Shown in pieces: positions 6,567-14,696 of a stretch of DNA of 48,415 bases (the stretch's first letter is position 1; each line of letters opens with the position of its first letter). The translations under genes were made by a program, and so were the position numbers. The stretch is taken from the NCBI GenBank assembly GCA_038210415.1, contig JBBQWS010000022.1, positions 1 to 48,415 of the forward strand, in the 5' to 3' direction. Origin of the DNA: JBBQWS01 sp038210415 (GTDB taxonomy: Bacteria; Actinomycetota; Actinomycetes; Prado026). The notes under the pieces are model-generated. The model did not search any database and was not told the DNA's origin. It was given only the letters and a program-made list of their open reading frames with translations.

Positions 6567-8532
6567 CTCCGACGCCATGATCGGGCGCTTGCTCGACGGC
6601 CGGTACCAGGTCGTGTCCAAGCTCGCGCGCGGCGGCATGGCGACGGTCTACCGCGCGCAGGACACCCGGCTCGACCGCCCCGTGGCGCTCAAGGTCATGC
6701 ACCCGGGCCTGGCCGCAGACCAGGCGTTCGTCTCCCGGTTCATCCGCGAGGGGCGGTCCGCCGCCGCACTCACGCACCCCGGGGTCGTCGGTATGTTCGA
6801 CCAGGGCGAGGACCACGGCACCGTCTACCTGGTGATGGAGTACGTCCCCGGGCGCACCCTGCGCGACCTGCTCCGCCAGCGGGGCCGGATCACCCCCCGC
6901 GAGGCCCTGGACGTCCTCGAGCCGGTTCTGTCGGCGCTGGGTGCGGCCCACGACGCCGGGCTCGTGCACCGCGACATCAAGCCCGAGAACGTCCTGCTCG
7001 CCGACGACGGCCGGATCAAGGTCGCCGACTTCGGCCTCGCCCGCAGCGCCCTGGCCGGCAGCGCGAGCAACGCCACGCAGGGCGTCTTCATGGGCACCGT
7101 GGCCTATCTCGCCCCCGAGCTCGTCGCACACGGTTCGGGTGACGCCCGCTCCGACGTCTATTCCGCCGGCATCATGCTGTACGAGATGCTCACCGGTGCG
7201 CCCCCGTACACCGGCGACACCCCGATCCAGGTGGCGTACAAGCACGTCAACACCGACGTCCCCCCGCCGTCCGCGGCGGTGCCCGGGCTGGCCGATGACC
7301 TCGACGTGCTCGTGCAGACAGCCACCGACCGCAACCCGGACCACCGGCCCGCGGACGCCACGGCGCTGCTGCGCGTGGTGCAAGGGGTCCGGAGCCGGCT
7401 CTCGCCCGCACAGCTGGGCTTCGCGCTGGCGGCGGTCGACCTCACCGAGACCTTGGTCGTGCCCACCGGCCTGCCCCTCGCCGCGTACGCCGGAGCCACA
7501 GCCGGCCCTGGTGTTCCCGGCTCGGCCTACCCCACCACCAGCCTGCCGCTCGGCGGGGCCGGTGCCGCAGGAGGCGGGGCGCGGCCGTCGGACCCGATGC
7601 TGCTCAGCCCCGACCAGGTTCCGACCGCCGCTCGCAAGAAGCAGGGCGGCCGGCGGCTGCTCGTCGGTCTCAGCGTGCTGTTCCTGCTCGCCGCTGCCAT
7701 CGGGTACGGCGCGTGGTTCGTGGGCGCCCGGACCGTCCCCACCCCGGGCGTCCTCGGCCTCAGCCAGGCCGACGCGACGGCCAAGCTGGCCACCGCCGGG
7801 TTCAAGACCGCGGTGGGTCCGCCGGAGCACAGCGAGACCACGAAGGTCGGGCTGGTGCTGCGCACCGATCCGGGCCCCGACGACCCCGCGCGCAACGGCG
7901 CCACGGTCACGCTGTTCCTGTCGAGCGGCCCGGAGCGGTTCGCCGTACCCGACCTCGCAGGGCGAACCCCGGACGAGGCGGCCGGCCTCCTCGGCGACAC
8001 CAACCTCGCCGCCGGGTCCATCACCTACGCGTACTCCGACTCGGTCGCCAGCGGGCTCGTGATCTCGACGCTGCCCACGAAGGACACCCCGGTGAAGCGG
8101 GGCACGGCCGTCCGGCTCGTCGTCAGCAAGGGCGTCCCGCCGTCCATCGTCCCGAAGGTGGTCGGGATGTCCCTCGACGACGCGACGAAGGCCCTCGCGG
8201 CGAAGCAGCTCGGCATCACCACGACCGGCTCAGCTTTCAGCACGACCGTGCCCAAGGACGCGGTGATCAGCCAGTCGCGGGCCCCGGGCACGTCCGTCGA
8301 CCGCAACACGAAGATCGGCGTCGTGGTGTCGAAGGGACCGCCGCTCGTACAGGTGCCCGACGTCTTCAAGAAGGATCGCGCGCAGGCACAGCGGATCCTC
8401 GAGAAGGCGGGCTTCAAGGTCGTGTTCTTCGAGCCGTTCGGGGCCAGCCCGTTCAACCAGGTTCTCAGCGAGGACCCCGGTGCCGGTTCGATGGCTCCCC
8501 TGGGCTCGACCGTTCGCGTAGGCATCTTCTAA
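6553..8532 (+). CDS. pknL: PknL-type Ser/Thr protein kinase with four PASTA repeats
   Basis: 659 residues. A complete Hanks-type kinase domain: glycine loop LARGGMATV (24-32), Lys47 in VALKV, catalytic HRDIKPEN (139-146), DFG at 159-161, APE at 187-189. A Gly/Pro-rich linker leads to one transmembrane helix at about 366-390, then four PASTA units to the C-terminus (beginning near VPTPGV, FAVPDL, IVPKVV and VQVPDV). The kinase faces the cytoplasm and PASTA domains the cell wall, where such domains sense muropeptide or lipid II in PknB-type kinases. Position near the Rv2175c-like gene and DAHP synthase matches M. tuberculosis pknL, but that protein lacks PASTA repeats. No kinase residue is missing. 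Confidence 0.93.
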   Translation: MDTPDSDAMIGRLLDGRYQVVSKLARGGMATVYRAQDTRLDRPVALKVMHPGLAADQAFVSRFIREGRSAAALTHPGVVGMFDQGEDHGTVYLVMEYVPGRTLRDLLRQRGRITPREALDVLEPVLSALGAAHDAGLVHRDIKPENVLLADDGRIKVADFGLARSALAGSASNATQGVFMGTVAYLAPELVAHGSGDARSDVYSAGIMLYEMLTGAPPYTGDTPIQVAYKHVNTDVPPPSAAVPGLADDLDVLVQTATDRNPDHRPADATALLRVVQGVRSRLSPAQLGFALAAVDLTETLVVPTGLPLAAYAGATAGPGVPGSAYPTTSLPLGGAGAAGGGARPSDPMLLSPDQVPTAARKKQGGRRLLVGLSVLFLLAAAIGYGAWFVGARTVPTPGVLGLSQADATAKLATAGFKTAVGPPEHSETTKVGLVLRTDPGPDDPARNGATVTLFLSSGPERFAVPDLAGRTPDEAAGLLGDTNLAAGSITYAYSDSVASGLVISTLPTKDTPVKRGTAVRLVVSKGVPPSIVPKVVGMSLDDATKALAAKQLGITTTGSAFSTTVPKDAVISQSRAPGTSVDRNTKIGVVVSKGPPLVQVPDVFKKDRAQAQRILEKAGFKVVFFEPFGASPFNQVLSEDPGAGSMAPLGSTVRVGIF

Positions 8533-8564
8533 CCCCCCATCCGCACAATCCTCTCCCCCCACCG

Positions 8565-8755
8565 CCACAGGGGTCCCCTGATGCCAATAGAACGAGGTCT
8601 GGTGGCACTCACGGCTCGCCCCGCGTGGCTGCCTGCGACGGAACCGGCCGACCGCGCACCGTCGTCGTTCCGGACGGCCCGGCCGGCTCGTACTCCGAGA
8701 TCCATCGGATGAGGGAGCGTCACCTCGATCTATTGGCATCAGGGGACCCTTGTGG
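8565..8755. repeat. Inverted-repeat element A (191 bp, MITE-like or structured intergenic repeat)
   Basis: Two 34-base arms, 8565-8598 and 8722-8755, are inverted repeats matching at 32 of 34 positions. They begin CCACA(G/A)GGGTCCCCT and enclose a GC-rich core of about 123 bp without a plausible gene. C-rich and G-rich tracts outside the arms extend the complementarity. A related element lies at 17097-17254, 8.5 kb away. It starts 32 bp after the pknL stop. It could be a miniature transposable element, an extragenic palindrome family or a bidirectional terminator; no target-site duplication is clear. Confidence 0.75.
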
Positions 8756-8787
8756 AGGGAGCGGGGGTGGCTGGCCGGGAAAGGGGG

Positions 8788-8813
8788 TTGCCGGCGGTGA
8801 CGGCCGGTATGCT
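8788..8813 (+). promoter_or_regulatory. Candidate promoter of the aroF leader transcript
   Basis: TATGCT at 8808-8813 is a good -10 hexamer ending six bases before the GTG of the leader peptide. TTGCCG at 8788-8793 resembles a -35 element, but the spacing is short (14 bp). Transcription would begin at or near the leader GTG, giving a leaderless leader peptide. Confidence 0.45.
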
Positions 8814-8819
8814 CCTGCT

Positions 8820-8897
8820 GTGCTTCAGCAATCCACCCCGCCGCGCAGCTGGTACTTCTGTGGCTTTCCTCCCGGGGCTCCCGGGTGGGTGGCCTAG
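8820..8897 (+). CDS. Aromatic amino-acid leader peptide (Trp-Tyr-Phe)
   Basis: 25 residues, read from GTG as MLQQSTPPRSWYFCGFPPGA followed by PGWVA and TAG. Codons 11-13 (8850-8858) are Trp-Tyr-Phe in a row, with Phe at codon 16 and Trp at codon 23. Immediately downstream are mutually exclusive hairpins and a type I DAHP synthase gene. This is the logic of ribosome-mediated attenuation: lack of any aromatic charged tRNA would stall the ribosome. No Shine-Dalgarno is present; a -10 hexamer six bases upstream suggests leaderless translation. Confidence 0.75.
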   Translation: MLQQSTPPRSWYFCGFPPGAPGWVA

Positions 8898-8959
8898 TCG
8901 TCGCGCGACTGGTCAGCACCACACTTCGAGCCCCGGGACCTCCCGGGGCTCTTCTTTCT
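8868..8959 (+). promoter_or_regulatory. Transcription attenuator with 13-base direct repeat
   Basis: CCTCCCGGGGCTC occurs twice, at 8868-8880 (inside the leader ORF) and 8939-8951. The intervening GAGCCCCGGG at 8928-8937 can pair with either copy. Pairing with the first gives an antiterminator; pairing with the second gives the terminator. A stall at codons 11-13 would leave the first copy free, whereas a ribosome at the stop codon would mask it. A third small hairpin (AGTCG/CGACT, 8896-8910) at the leader stop may act as a pause site. Confidence 0.72.
8928..8959 (+). terminator. Intrinsic terminator of the aroF attenuator
   Basis: Perfect 10-bp stem GAGCCCCGGG / CCCGGGGCTC with a four-base ACCT loop, followed at once by the T-rich run TTCTTTCT. 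A T tract is uncommon in this GC-rich window, which supports a real intrinsic terminator. The gene it controls begins 37 bases further on. Confidence 0.8.
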
Positions 8960-8995
8960 GTCCAGGCACTCCTGTTGCGAAGGTGGAGCAAAGTC

Positions 8996-10042
8996 ATGGT
9001 GGTAGTGATGTCGCCGGAGGCGACCGACAACGACGTGTCCTCAGTGGTCGCGCGCGTCGTGGGCGCCGGTGGCGAGGCCTTCGTCAGCCGCGGTGTCACC
9101 CGCACGATCGTCGGCCTGGTGGGCGACGTCGAGGCGATCGACGCCCTCGAGCTGGGCGCGCTGACCGGCGTAAGCCGGGTCATGCGGGTCACCGCGCCGT
9201 ACAAGCTCGTCGCCCGCCAGCACCACCCCGACATGACCACGGTCTACGTGGGACCGGCCGGCCATCGGGTGCCGATCGGCCCGGACACGTTCACGCTGAT
9301 CGCCGGCCCGTGCGCCGTCGAGACACCGGAGCAGACCCTCGCTGCGGCCGAGATGGCGCAGGCAGCCGGTGCGACGCTGCTACGTGGTGGCGCGTTCAAG
9401 CCGCGCACGTCCCCGTACGCCTTCCAGGGGCTGGGCGAGGCCGGCCTGAGGATCCTGGCCGAAGTCAGCGGCTCGACCGGCATGCCGGTCGTGACCGAGG
9501 TGGTAGACGCGAACGACGTCGAGATGGTCGCGTCGTACGCAGACATGCTGCAGGTCGGCACCCGCAACATGGCCAACTTCGCCCTGCTCCAGGCCGTCGG
9601 AGCGTGCGGCAAGCCGGTCATGCTCAAGCGCGGCATGACCGCCACGATCGAGGAGTGGCTGATGGCCGCCGAGTACATCGCGCAGCGCGGCAACCTCGAC
9701 ATCGTGCTGTGCGAACGCGGGATCCGGACGTACGAGACGGCCACCCGCAACACCCTCGACATCGCGGCGGTCGCAGTGGCGCACGGGCTCTCGCACCTGC
9801 CCGTGATCGTCGACCCGTCGCACTCGGGCGGACGTCGCGACCTCGTCGTACCGCTTTCACGCGCGGCGATCGCCGTCGGCGCCGACGGGATCATCGTCGA
9901 CGTGCACCCGAACCCCGAGCAGGCGCTGTGCGACGGTCCGCAGGCTCTGGTCGACGGAGACCTGCGAACGCTGGCCGCGGCCGTACGCCAGCTGCCACCG
10001 TTGCTCGGCCGTCGTCCGGCCTCCGACGCGATCGTGGCGTAG
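8996..10042 (+). CDS. aroF: 3-deoxy-7-phosphoheptulonate synthase, type I-beta (AroF)
   Basis: 348 residues. Joins phosphoenolpyruvate and erythrose-4-phosphate to DAHP, the entry step of the shikimate pathway. A ferredoxin-like regulatory domain (about 1-75, as in Thermotoga-type enzymes) is followed by the TIM-barrel catalytic domain, with the metal-binding Cys in AGPCAVE (Cys106), substrate loop KPRTSPYAFQG (135-145), LKRGM and VDPSHSGGRRD. The N-terminal domain usually mediates feedback inhibition by Tyr or Phe. ATG at 8996 is chosen for GGAG seven bases before it. The gene is downstream of a Trp-Tyr-Phe attenuator, so control is probably both transcriptional and allosteric. A second, unrelated DAHP synthase lies at 12118-13449. 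Confidence 0.92.
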   Translation: MVVVMSPEATDNDVSSVVARVVGAGGEAFVSRGVTRTIVGLVGDVEAIDALELGALTGVSRVMRVTAPYKLVARQHHPDMTTVYVGPAGHRVPIGPDTFTLIAGPCAVETPEQTLAAAEMAQAAGATLLRGGAFKPRTSPYAFQGLGEAGLRILAEVSGSTGMPVVTEVVDANDVEMVASYADMLQVGTRNMANFALLQAVGACGKPVMLKRGMTATIEEWLMAAEYIAQRGNLDIVLCERGIRTYETATRNTLDIAAVAVAHGLSHLPVIVDPSHSGGRRDLVVPLSRAAIAVGADGIIVDVHPNPEQALCDGPQALVDGDLRTLAAAVRQLPPLLGRRPASDAIVA

Positions 10043-10054
10043 GACGACGCGGGT

Positions 10055-10558
10055 TCAGCGCGCGGCTTCGTGGGCCAGCAACCACTCCTTGGCCGGAAGA
10101 CCGTAGTAGTAGCCGCCGAGCGAGCCGTCCGAGCGGACCACCCGGTGACAGGGGACGAACGGCGCCACGAGGTTCTTCGCACAGGCCGTACCCGCAGCCC
10201 GTACGGCCGCGGGTCGGCCGGCCTCCGCGGCGAGCTCGGAGTAGCTCCAGGTCTGCCCGGCCGGGATCTGCCGCATCACCCTCCACACCTCCTGGGTGAA
10301 CGCCCCGCCCGGCTGGCGGACGGGCACAGCGTCCAGCGCGTCAACATCCCCAGCGAGGTAGGCCGCGACCGCCGAGCTGACCGGCTCGAGCGATGTCCGG
10401 TGGCGTACGCCGCGGACCCGCTCCGCGGTGGTGAGCCGGCCGAGCTGGTCGTCGACCGACGTGAAGCCCGAGGCCACCACGACTCCTTCGTCGACGAGCA
10501 CGGCCAGCGGGCCGGTCGGGGTGGCGATCGTGATGGCGTCGAGCGCGGTCTTCGTCAT
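10055..10558 (-). CDS. ogt: Methylated-DNA--protein-cysteine methyltransferase
   Basis: 167 residues. Suicide repair protein that moves the alkyl group from O6-alkylguanine to its own cysteine. The active site is FVPCHRVV with Cys137; the recognition-helix segment AGRPAAVRAAGTACAKN and Tyr in TWSYSELAAEAG are present. The ATG overlaps the stop of ada-alkA by four bases, so the two repair genes are translated together and probably induced together by methylation damage through the Ada domain. It ends 12 bp from the convergent aroF. Confidence 0.93.
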   Translation of the reverse strand: MTKTALDAITIATPTGPLAVLVDEGVVVASGFTSVDDQLGRLTTAERVRGVRHRTSLEPVSSAVAAYLAGDVDALDAVPVRQPGGAFTQEVWRVMRQIPAGQTWSYSELAAEAGRPAAVRAAGTACAKNLVAPFVPCHRVVRSDGSLGGYYYGLPAKEWLLAHEAAR

Positions 10559-12045
10559 CGCACGTCCTTCGCAGCGGGGGAGGTAGTCGGTGCGGCCGCG
10601 ATCGGAGTGGCCGGCCCACCGGAATCGGCCCACAGGTGCATCGCGGCGTACGCCCGCCAGGGGCGCCAGCCGTTCGGGTCCGCAGCTCGCGCGGCCGCCC
10701 AGCGGCGGAGCACGAGGTCTGCGTCCGGCCAGCCGTCCGGGTCGCGCAGGGCCCGCATCGCGACGTAGCCGGCCGTCCAGGGCCCGATCCCGGGCACCGC
10801 GAGCAGACCGGCGCGCGCCGCGACCCGGTCGGCCCCGGGGCCGAGCTCGAGCCGTCCGGCCGCGACCTCCGTCGCCAAACCCCGCAGCGCGCGGACCCGT
10901 CCGCCGGTGAGCCCTAGCCCATCCAGGTCGGCGTCGGCCACGGCCCCGGCGACCGGGAATGCGTGGGTCAACGATCCCTCGGGCTCAACCAGCTGCTCGC
11001 CGAGAGCGCCGCACAACCGCACAGCGAGGGTGCGGGCGCCGGCGACCGAGACTTGTTGCCCGAGCACCGCGCGTACAGCGATCTCGAACCCGTCCACCGC
11101 GCCGGGCACACGCATCCCCGGCCGCGCCGCTACGAGCGGCGAGAGCAGCGGGTCGCCGGCGAGCACGTCGTCGACCGCACCAGGGTCTGCGTCGAGGTCG
11201 AACACGCTCCGCAGCTTCGCGACGACGACCCCCAGGTCGCCCAGGTCGGGGATGCTCAGCCGCGCCACGAGGTGCCCCGCACAGGGCGCGAGCGTCACCA
11301 CCGACGGGCCGTGAGCCGTCGCCACGACCCTGCTGTAAGACGTCGGGCCTGCGGCTTCGACCCCGCCCACGGCCCGGACCGACAAGAAGCCGAAGATGCC
11401 GGCGGCGTGGTAGGGCTCGCGGTGGACCAGCCGGAGCACCAGCTGTCCGCCGGCCCGCTCCCTCGCTGTGCCCCGCCTCGCCGTGCCGCCTGGGCGTCGC
11501 AGGGCCGACGGCACGACCGCGAATTCCTCGCGCATCACGTCGTTGAACTGCCGGACGCTCGAGAAGCCCGCAGCGAACGCCACGTCCGTCATCGTGAGCG
11601 ACGTCTGGTCGATCAGCAGTCGGGCCGTCTGCGCACGACGGGTCCGGGCGAGCGCAAGCGGTCCTACCCCGACCTCCGCGACGACGGACCGGTGCAGGTG
11701 CCTCTCGCTGACCGAAAGTCGGGACGCGAGGCCCGCGACCCCGCGCTCGTCGATCTCCCCCGCTGCAATCAGCCGCAACGCCCGCGCGACCAGGTCGCCG
11801 CGGTGATCCCACGCTCGCGAGCCCGGCAGGGCGTCCGGCCGGCACCGCTTGCAGGCCCGGAACCCACTCGCTGCCGCGGCTGCAGCACTGGAGTAGAAGC
11901 GGACGTTGTGCCGCAACGGCAGACGCGACGGACACGATGGCCGGCAGTAGATGCCGGTCGTGGTGACTGCGGTGAAGACCCGGCCGTCGAACCGGCTGTC
12001 GCGGGCCACGACGGCCCGGTAGCACGTGTCGGGGTCGGGTTCCAT
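10555..12045 (-). CDS. Ada regulator fused to AlkA 3-methyladenine DNA glycosylase
   Basis: 496 residues with three parts. Residues 1-75 are an Ada methyl-phosphotriester acceptor domain with four zinc Cys (34, 38, 65, 68; CRPSCPSR and CKRCRP), Cys34 corresponding to the methyl acceptor of E. coli Ada. Residues about 85-185 are an AraC-type helix-turn-helix region (VAFAAGFSSVRQFNDVMRE). The rest is AlkA: an N-terminal fold and the HhH-GPD core VPGIGPWTAGYVAMRA with catalytic Asp in WPDADLVLRR. The protein should sense DNA methylation, activate its own operon and excise alkylated bases. The O6-methylguanine transferase is supplied by the adjacent ogt. Confidence 0.92.
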   Translation of the reverse strand: MEPDPDTCYRAVVARDSRFDGRVFTAVTTTGIYCRPSCPSRLPLRHNVRFYSSAAAAAASGFRACKRCRPDALPGSRAWDHRGDLVARALRLIAAGEIDERGVAGLASRLSVSERHLHRSVVAEVGVGPLALARTRRAQTARLLIDQTSLTMTDVAFAAGFSSVRQFNDVMREEFAVVPSALRRPGGTARRGTARERAGGQLVLRLVHREPYHAAGIFGFLSVRAVGGVEAAGPTSYSRVVATAHGPSVVTLAPCAGHLVARLSIPDLGDLGVVVAKLRSVFDLDADPGAVDDVLAGDPLLSPLVAARPGMRVPGAVDGFEIAVRAVLGQQVSVAGARTLAVRLCGALGEQLVEPEGSLTHAFPVAGAVADADLDGLGLTGGRVRALRGLATEVAAGRLELGPGADRVAARAGLLAVPGIGPWTAGYVAMRALRDPDGWPDADLVLRRWAAARAADPNGWRPWRAYAAMHLWADSGGPATPIAAAPTTSPAAKDVR

Positions 12046-12117
12046 ACCGACGACTCTGCCCCATGGCCACCGGGCGCGGCTAGCGGGAATCGGACCAGGC
12101 GGCCGAACGGTGCGGCC

Positions 12118-13449
12118 TCAACGCCCGCCGAGCATCTCCGCGACGAGGAACGACAGCTCGAGGGCCTGCTCCCGGTTGAGCCGCGGGTCGCAGGCCGTCT
12201 CGTACCGGTCGCCGAGCTGGGACTCGAGCAGGCCGGCCGAGCCGCCGACGCACTCGGTGACGTCCTCGCCGGTCAGCTCTACGTGAATGCCGCCCGGGAC
12301 GGTACCGAGCTCGCGGTGGACCGCGAAGAACCCGCGCACCTCGGCGACGACGTCGTCGAACGAACGCGTCTTGACTCCCCCGTCGGTCTCGCGGGTGTTG
12401 CCGTGAATCGGGTCGCACACCCACAGGACCTGCGGGGCATCGGACGCGACCTTCTCGACGATGGCGGGCAGGAGGTCGAGCACGTTGCCGGCGCCCATCC
12501 GGGTGATCAACGTGAGCCGGCCTGGCTCGGCGTCGGGGTCCAGACGGTGCACCAGGTCGAGGACCTCCTCGGGGCTCGCCGTCGGGCCCACTTTGAGCCC
12601 GATCGGGTTGCGGATCCGGGCGGCGAAGTCGACCTGAGCGCCGTCGATCTGACGGGTGCGGTCGCCGACCCACAGGAAGTGGCCGGACACGTCGTACGGC
12701 AGGCCGGTGCGGGAGTCGATCCGGGTCAGGGCCTTCTCGTAGTCGAGGACCAGCGCCTCGTGCCCGGCGTACAGGTCGGCCCGCCGGAACTCCTCGGGGT
12801 CGGCGCCGCAGGCGTGCATGAAGGCGAGGGCCCGGTCGATCTCGGCGGCGACCTGCTCGTACCGCTCGCCCGCCGGACTGTCGCGGACGAAGTCCTGGTT
12901 CCAGGCGTGGACCTGCCGCAGGTCGGCGTAACCGCCCTGGGTGAAGGCACGCACGAGGTTGAGGGTCGCCGATGCCCGGTGGTACGCCTCGACCAGCCGG
13001 GCCGGGTCCGGGGTGCGCGACTCGGCGGTGAACTCCAGTCCGTTGACCATGTCGCCGCGGTAGGCCGGCAGCTCGACGTCGCCACGGCGCTCGACGGTCG
13101 AGGAGCGCGGCTTGCCGTACTGCCCGGCGATCCGCCCGACCTTGACCACCGGCATCGACGCGCCGTACGTCAGCACGATCGCCATCTGCAGGACGGTCTT
13201 GAGCTTGGCCCGGATCGCGTCGGCGCCGACCGCGTCGAACGTCTCGGCGCAGTCGCCACCCTGAAGCACGAACGCCTTGCCCTGCGCGGCCTGGCCAAGC
13301 TGCGCCTTGAGCAGGTCGCACTCGCCCGCGAACACCAGCGGCGGCAGGGTCACGAGGTGCGCCACCGCCGCATCGCGGGCGGACAGGTCCGGCCAGGACG
13401 GCTGCTGGGCGGCGGGCAGGTCCGGCCAGGCCAGGACGTCAGAGTTCAC
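12118..13449 (-). CDS. aroG: 3-deoxy-7-phosphoheptulonate synthase, class II (AroG)
   Basis: 443 residues, close to the usual length of plant-type (class II) DAHP synthases and of M. tuberculosis AroG. Hallmarks are VLQGGDCAETFD with metal-ligand Cys67, GRIAGQYGKPRS, VGDRTRQIDGAQVDF, RMGAGNV, WVCDPIHGNT and GGIHVELTGEDVTECVGG. It catalyses the same reaction as the type I enzyme at 8996-10042 but is not homologous in sequence. The mycobacterial enzyme is inhibited synergistically by aromatic amino acids and by chorismate mutase partnership. GTG start six bases after a TAAACT hexamer; no leader peptide is visible, unlike aroF. Confidence 0.95.
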   Translation of the reverse strand: MNSDVLAWPDLPAAQQPSWPDLSARDAAVAHLVTLPPLVFAGECDLLKAQLGQAAQGKAFVLQGGDCAETFDAVGADAIRAKLKTVLQMAIVLTYGASMPVVKVGRIAGQYGKPRSSTVERRGDVELPAYRGDMVNGLEFTAESRTPDPARLVEAYHRASATLNLVRAFTQGGYADLRQVHAWNQDFVRDSPAGERYEQVAAEIDRALAFMHACGADPEEFRRADLYAGHEALVLDYEKALTRIDSRTGLPYDVSGHFLWVGDRTRQIDGAQVDFAARIRNPIGLKVGPTASPEEVLDLVHRLDPDAEPGRLTLITRMGAGNVLDLLPAIVEKVASDAPQVLWVCDPIHGNTRETDGGVKTRSFDDVVAEVRGFFAVHRELGTVPGGIHVELTGEDVTECVGGSAGLLESQLGDRYETACDPRLNREQALELSFLVAEMLGGR

Positions 13450-13455
13450 CCACCG

Positions 13456-13461
13456 AGTTTA
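13456..13461 (-). promoter_or_regulatory. Candidate -10 element, leaderless start of aroG
   Basis: On the minus strand TAAACT ends six bases before the GTG at 13449. There is no Shine-Dalgarno, so a leaderless aroG mRNA is likely. Confidence 0.45.
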
Positions 13462-13487
13462 CTGGCCGGCGGACGGTTTCCGGCCGC

Positions 13488-14513
13488 CTACCCGAACAGG
13501 ACCTTGGCCTCGGCGTAGCGCTCCGGGGGCACTGTCTTCAGCACCGTCGTCGCGTCTGCCAACGGCACCCGGACGATGTCGACGCCGTGCAGCGCGACCA
13601 TCTTGCCCCAGTCACCGGTGTGGGCGGCGTCGATCGCGCTGAGGCCGAATCGCGTGGCCAGCACCCGGTCGAACGCCGTCGGGGTGCCACCGCGTTGGAT
13701 GTGCCCGAGCACGGTCGTACGGGCCTCCTTGCCGGTGCGCTTCTCGATCTCATTGGCCAGCCACTCCCCGATGCCCGACAGCTTCGGGTGCCCGAACGCG
13801 TCGAGCTCGGCGTCGGCCGTCATCATCTGGCCCTCCAGCGGGATGGCGCCCTCGGCCACGCAGATGACCGGCGCGTAGTTGGTCTTGAAACGGGACTCGA
13901 CCCACGCGCAGACCTGGTCCATGTCGAACGGCTCCTCCGGGATGAGGATGACGTTGGCGCCACCGGCCATCCCGGAGTGCAGGGCGATCCAGCCGGCGTG
14001 GCGGCCCATGACCTCGACGATGAGCGCGCGGTGGTGCGACTCGGCCGTGGTGTGCAGCCGGTCGATCGCCTCAGTGGCGATGTTGACCGCGGTGTCGAAC
14101 CCGAACGTGTAGTCCGTCGCGTTCAGGTCGTTGTCGATCGTCTTGGGGACACCGATCACCTTGACCCCGTGGGAGTCGAGCGCGGTAGCGACGCCGAGGG
14201 TGTCCTCGCCGCCGATCGCGATCAGCGCGTCGACTCCGGCCGCGGCAAGGTTCTGCTCGATCTGCTCGACCCCGCCGTCGATCTTGATCGGGTTCGTCCG
14301 CGAGGAGCCCAGGATCGTGCCGCCGCGGGACAGGATGCCCCGCACCGCGGCGACGTCCAAGGTCATGGTGAGTCCCTCGAGGGGGCCCTTCCAGCCGTCA
14401 CGGAACCCGACGAACTCGTATCCGTACTGCTGGACGCCCTTACGGACGACCGCACGGATGACCGCATTGAGCCCGGGGCAGTCGCCGCCGCCGGTCAGCA
14501 CTCCGATACGCAT
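13488..14513 (-). CDS. pfp: 6-phosphofructokinase, probably pyrophosphate-dependent
   Basis: 341 residues, full-length PfkA fold: GVLTGGGDCPGLNAVIR (4-20), GGTILGSSRTN, GGEDTLG (101-107), PKTIDNDL (123-130), IVEVMGRHAGWIA and LGHIQRGG. The numbering matches E. coli PfkA. Residue 104 is Asp and residue 124 is Lys. In this family Asp104 blocks the ATP alpha-phosphate site and, with Lys124, marks pyrophosphate-dependent enzymes such as that of Amycolatopsis methanolica; Gly104 marks ATP enzymes. So PPi is the likely phosphoryl donor and the step would be reversible. The ATG is preceded by GGAGTG. The gene lies 38 bp upstream of aroG on the same strand. Confidence 0.9.
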   Translation of the reverse strand: MRIGVLTGGGDCPGLNAVIRAVVRKGVQQYGYEFVGFRDGWKGPLEGLTMTLDVAAVRGILSRGGTILGSSRTNPIKIDGGVEQIEQNLAAAGVDALIAIGGEDTLGVATALDSHGVKVIGVPKTIDNDLNATDYTFGFDTAVNIATEAIDRLHTTAESHHRALIVEVMGRHAGWIALHSGMAGGANVILIPEEPFDMDQVCAWVESRFKTNYAPVICVAEGAIPLEGQMMTADAELDAFGHPKLSGIGEWLANEIEKRTGKEARTTVLGHIQRGGTPTAFDRVLATRFGLSAIDAAHTGDWGKMVALHGVDIVRVPLADATTVLKTVPPERYAEAKVLFG

Positions 14514-14696
14514 CTGTCTGCACTCCAGGTCTGGTTCGGGCGGCCGAGCGGCCGCCTGCGGGATTGGCCCGCGGCCCCGGCGACATTGGCGGGATCGTGG
14601 TCGTACGCGTGAGTCCCCCCATCCAACCGTGTTCGTGCGGGAGAGACCAGCGCGTGCGCGGATGTCGAACGCCGAGCCGGCCGGACCGGCCCCCGC

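Noticed and set aside
6430..7830. 466-codon minus-strand frame opposite pknL
   Set aside because: Antisense to the intact kinase domain and without a family signature or a start signal.
10963..13518. 851-codon plus-strand open frame opposite ada-alkA and aroG
   Set aside because: It lies antisense to two clear genes, has the composition of a GC-rich mirror frame (runs of Arg, Gly, His, Asp) and no recognisable domain.
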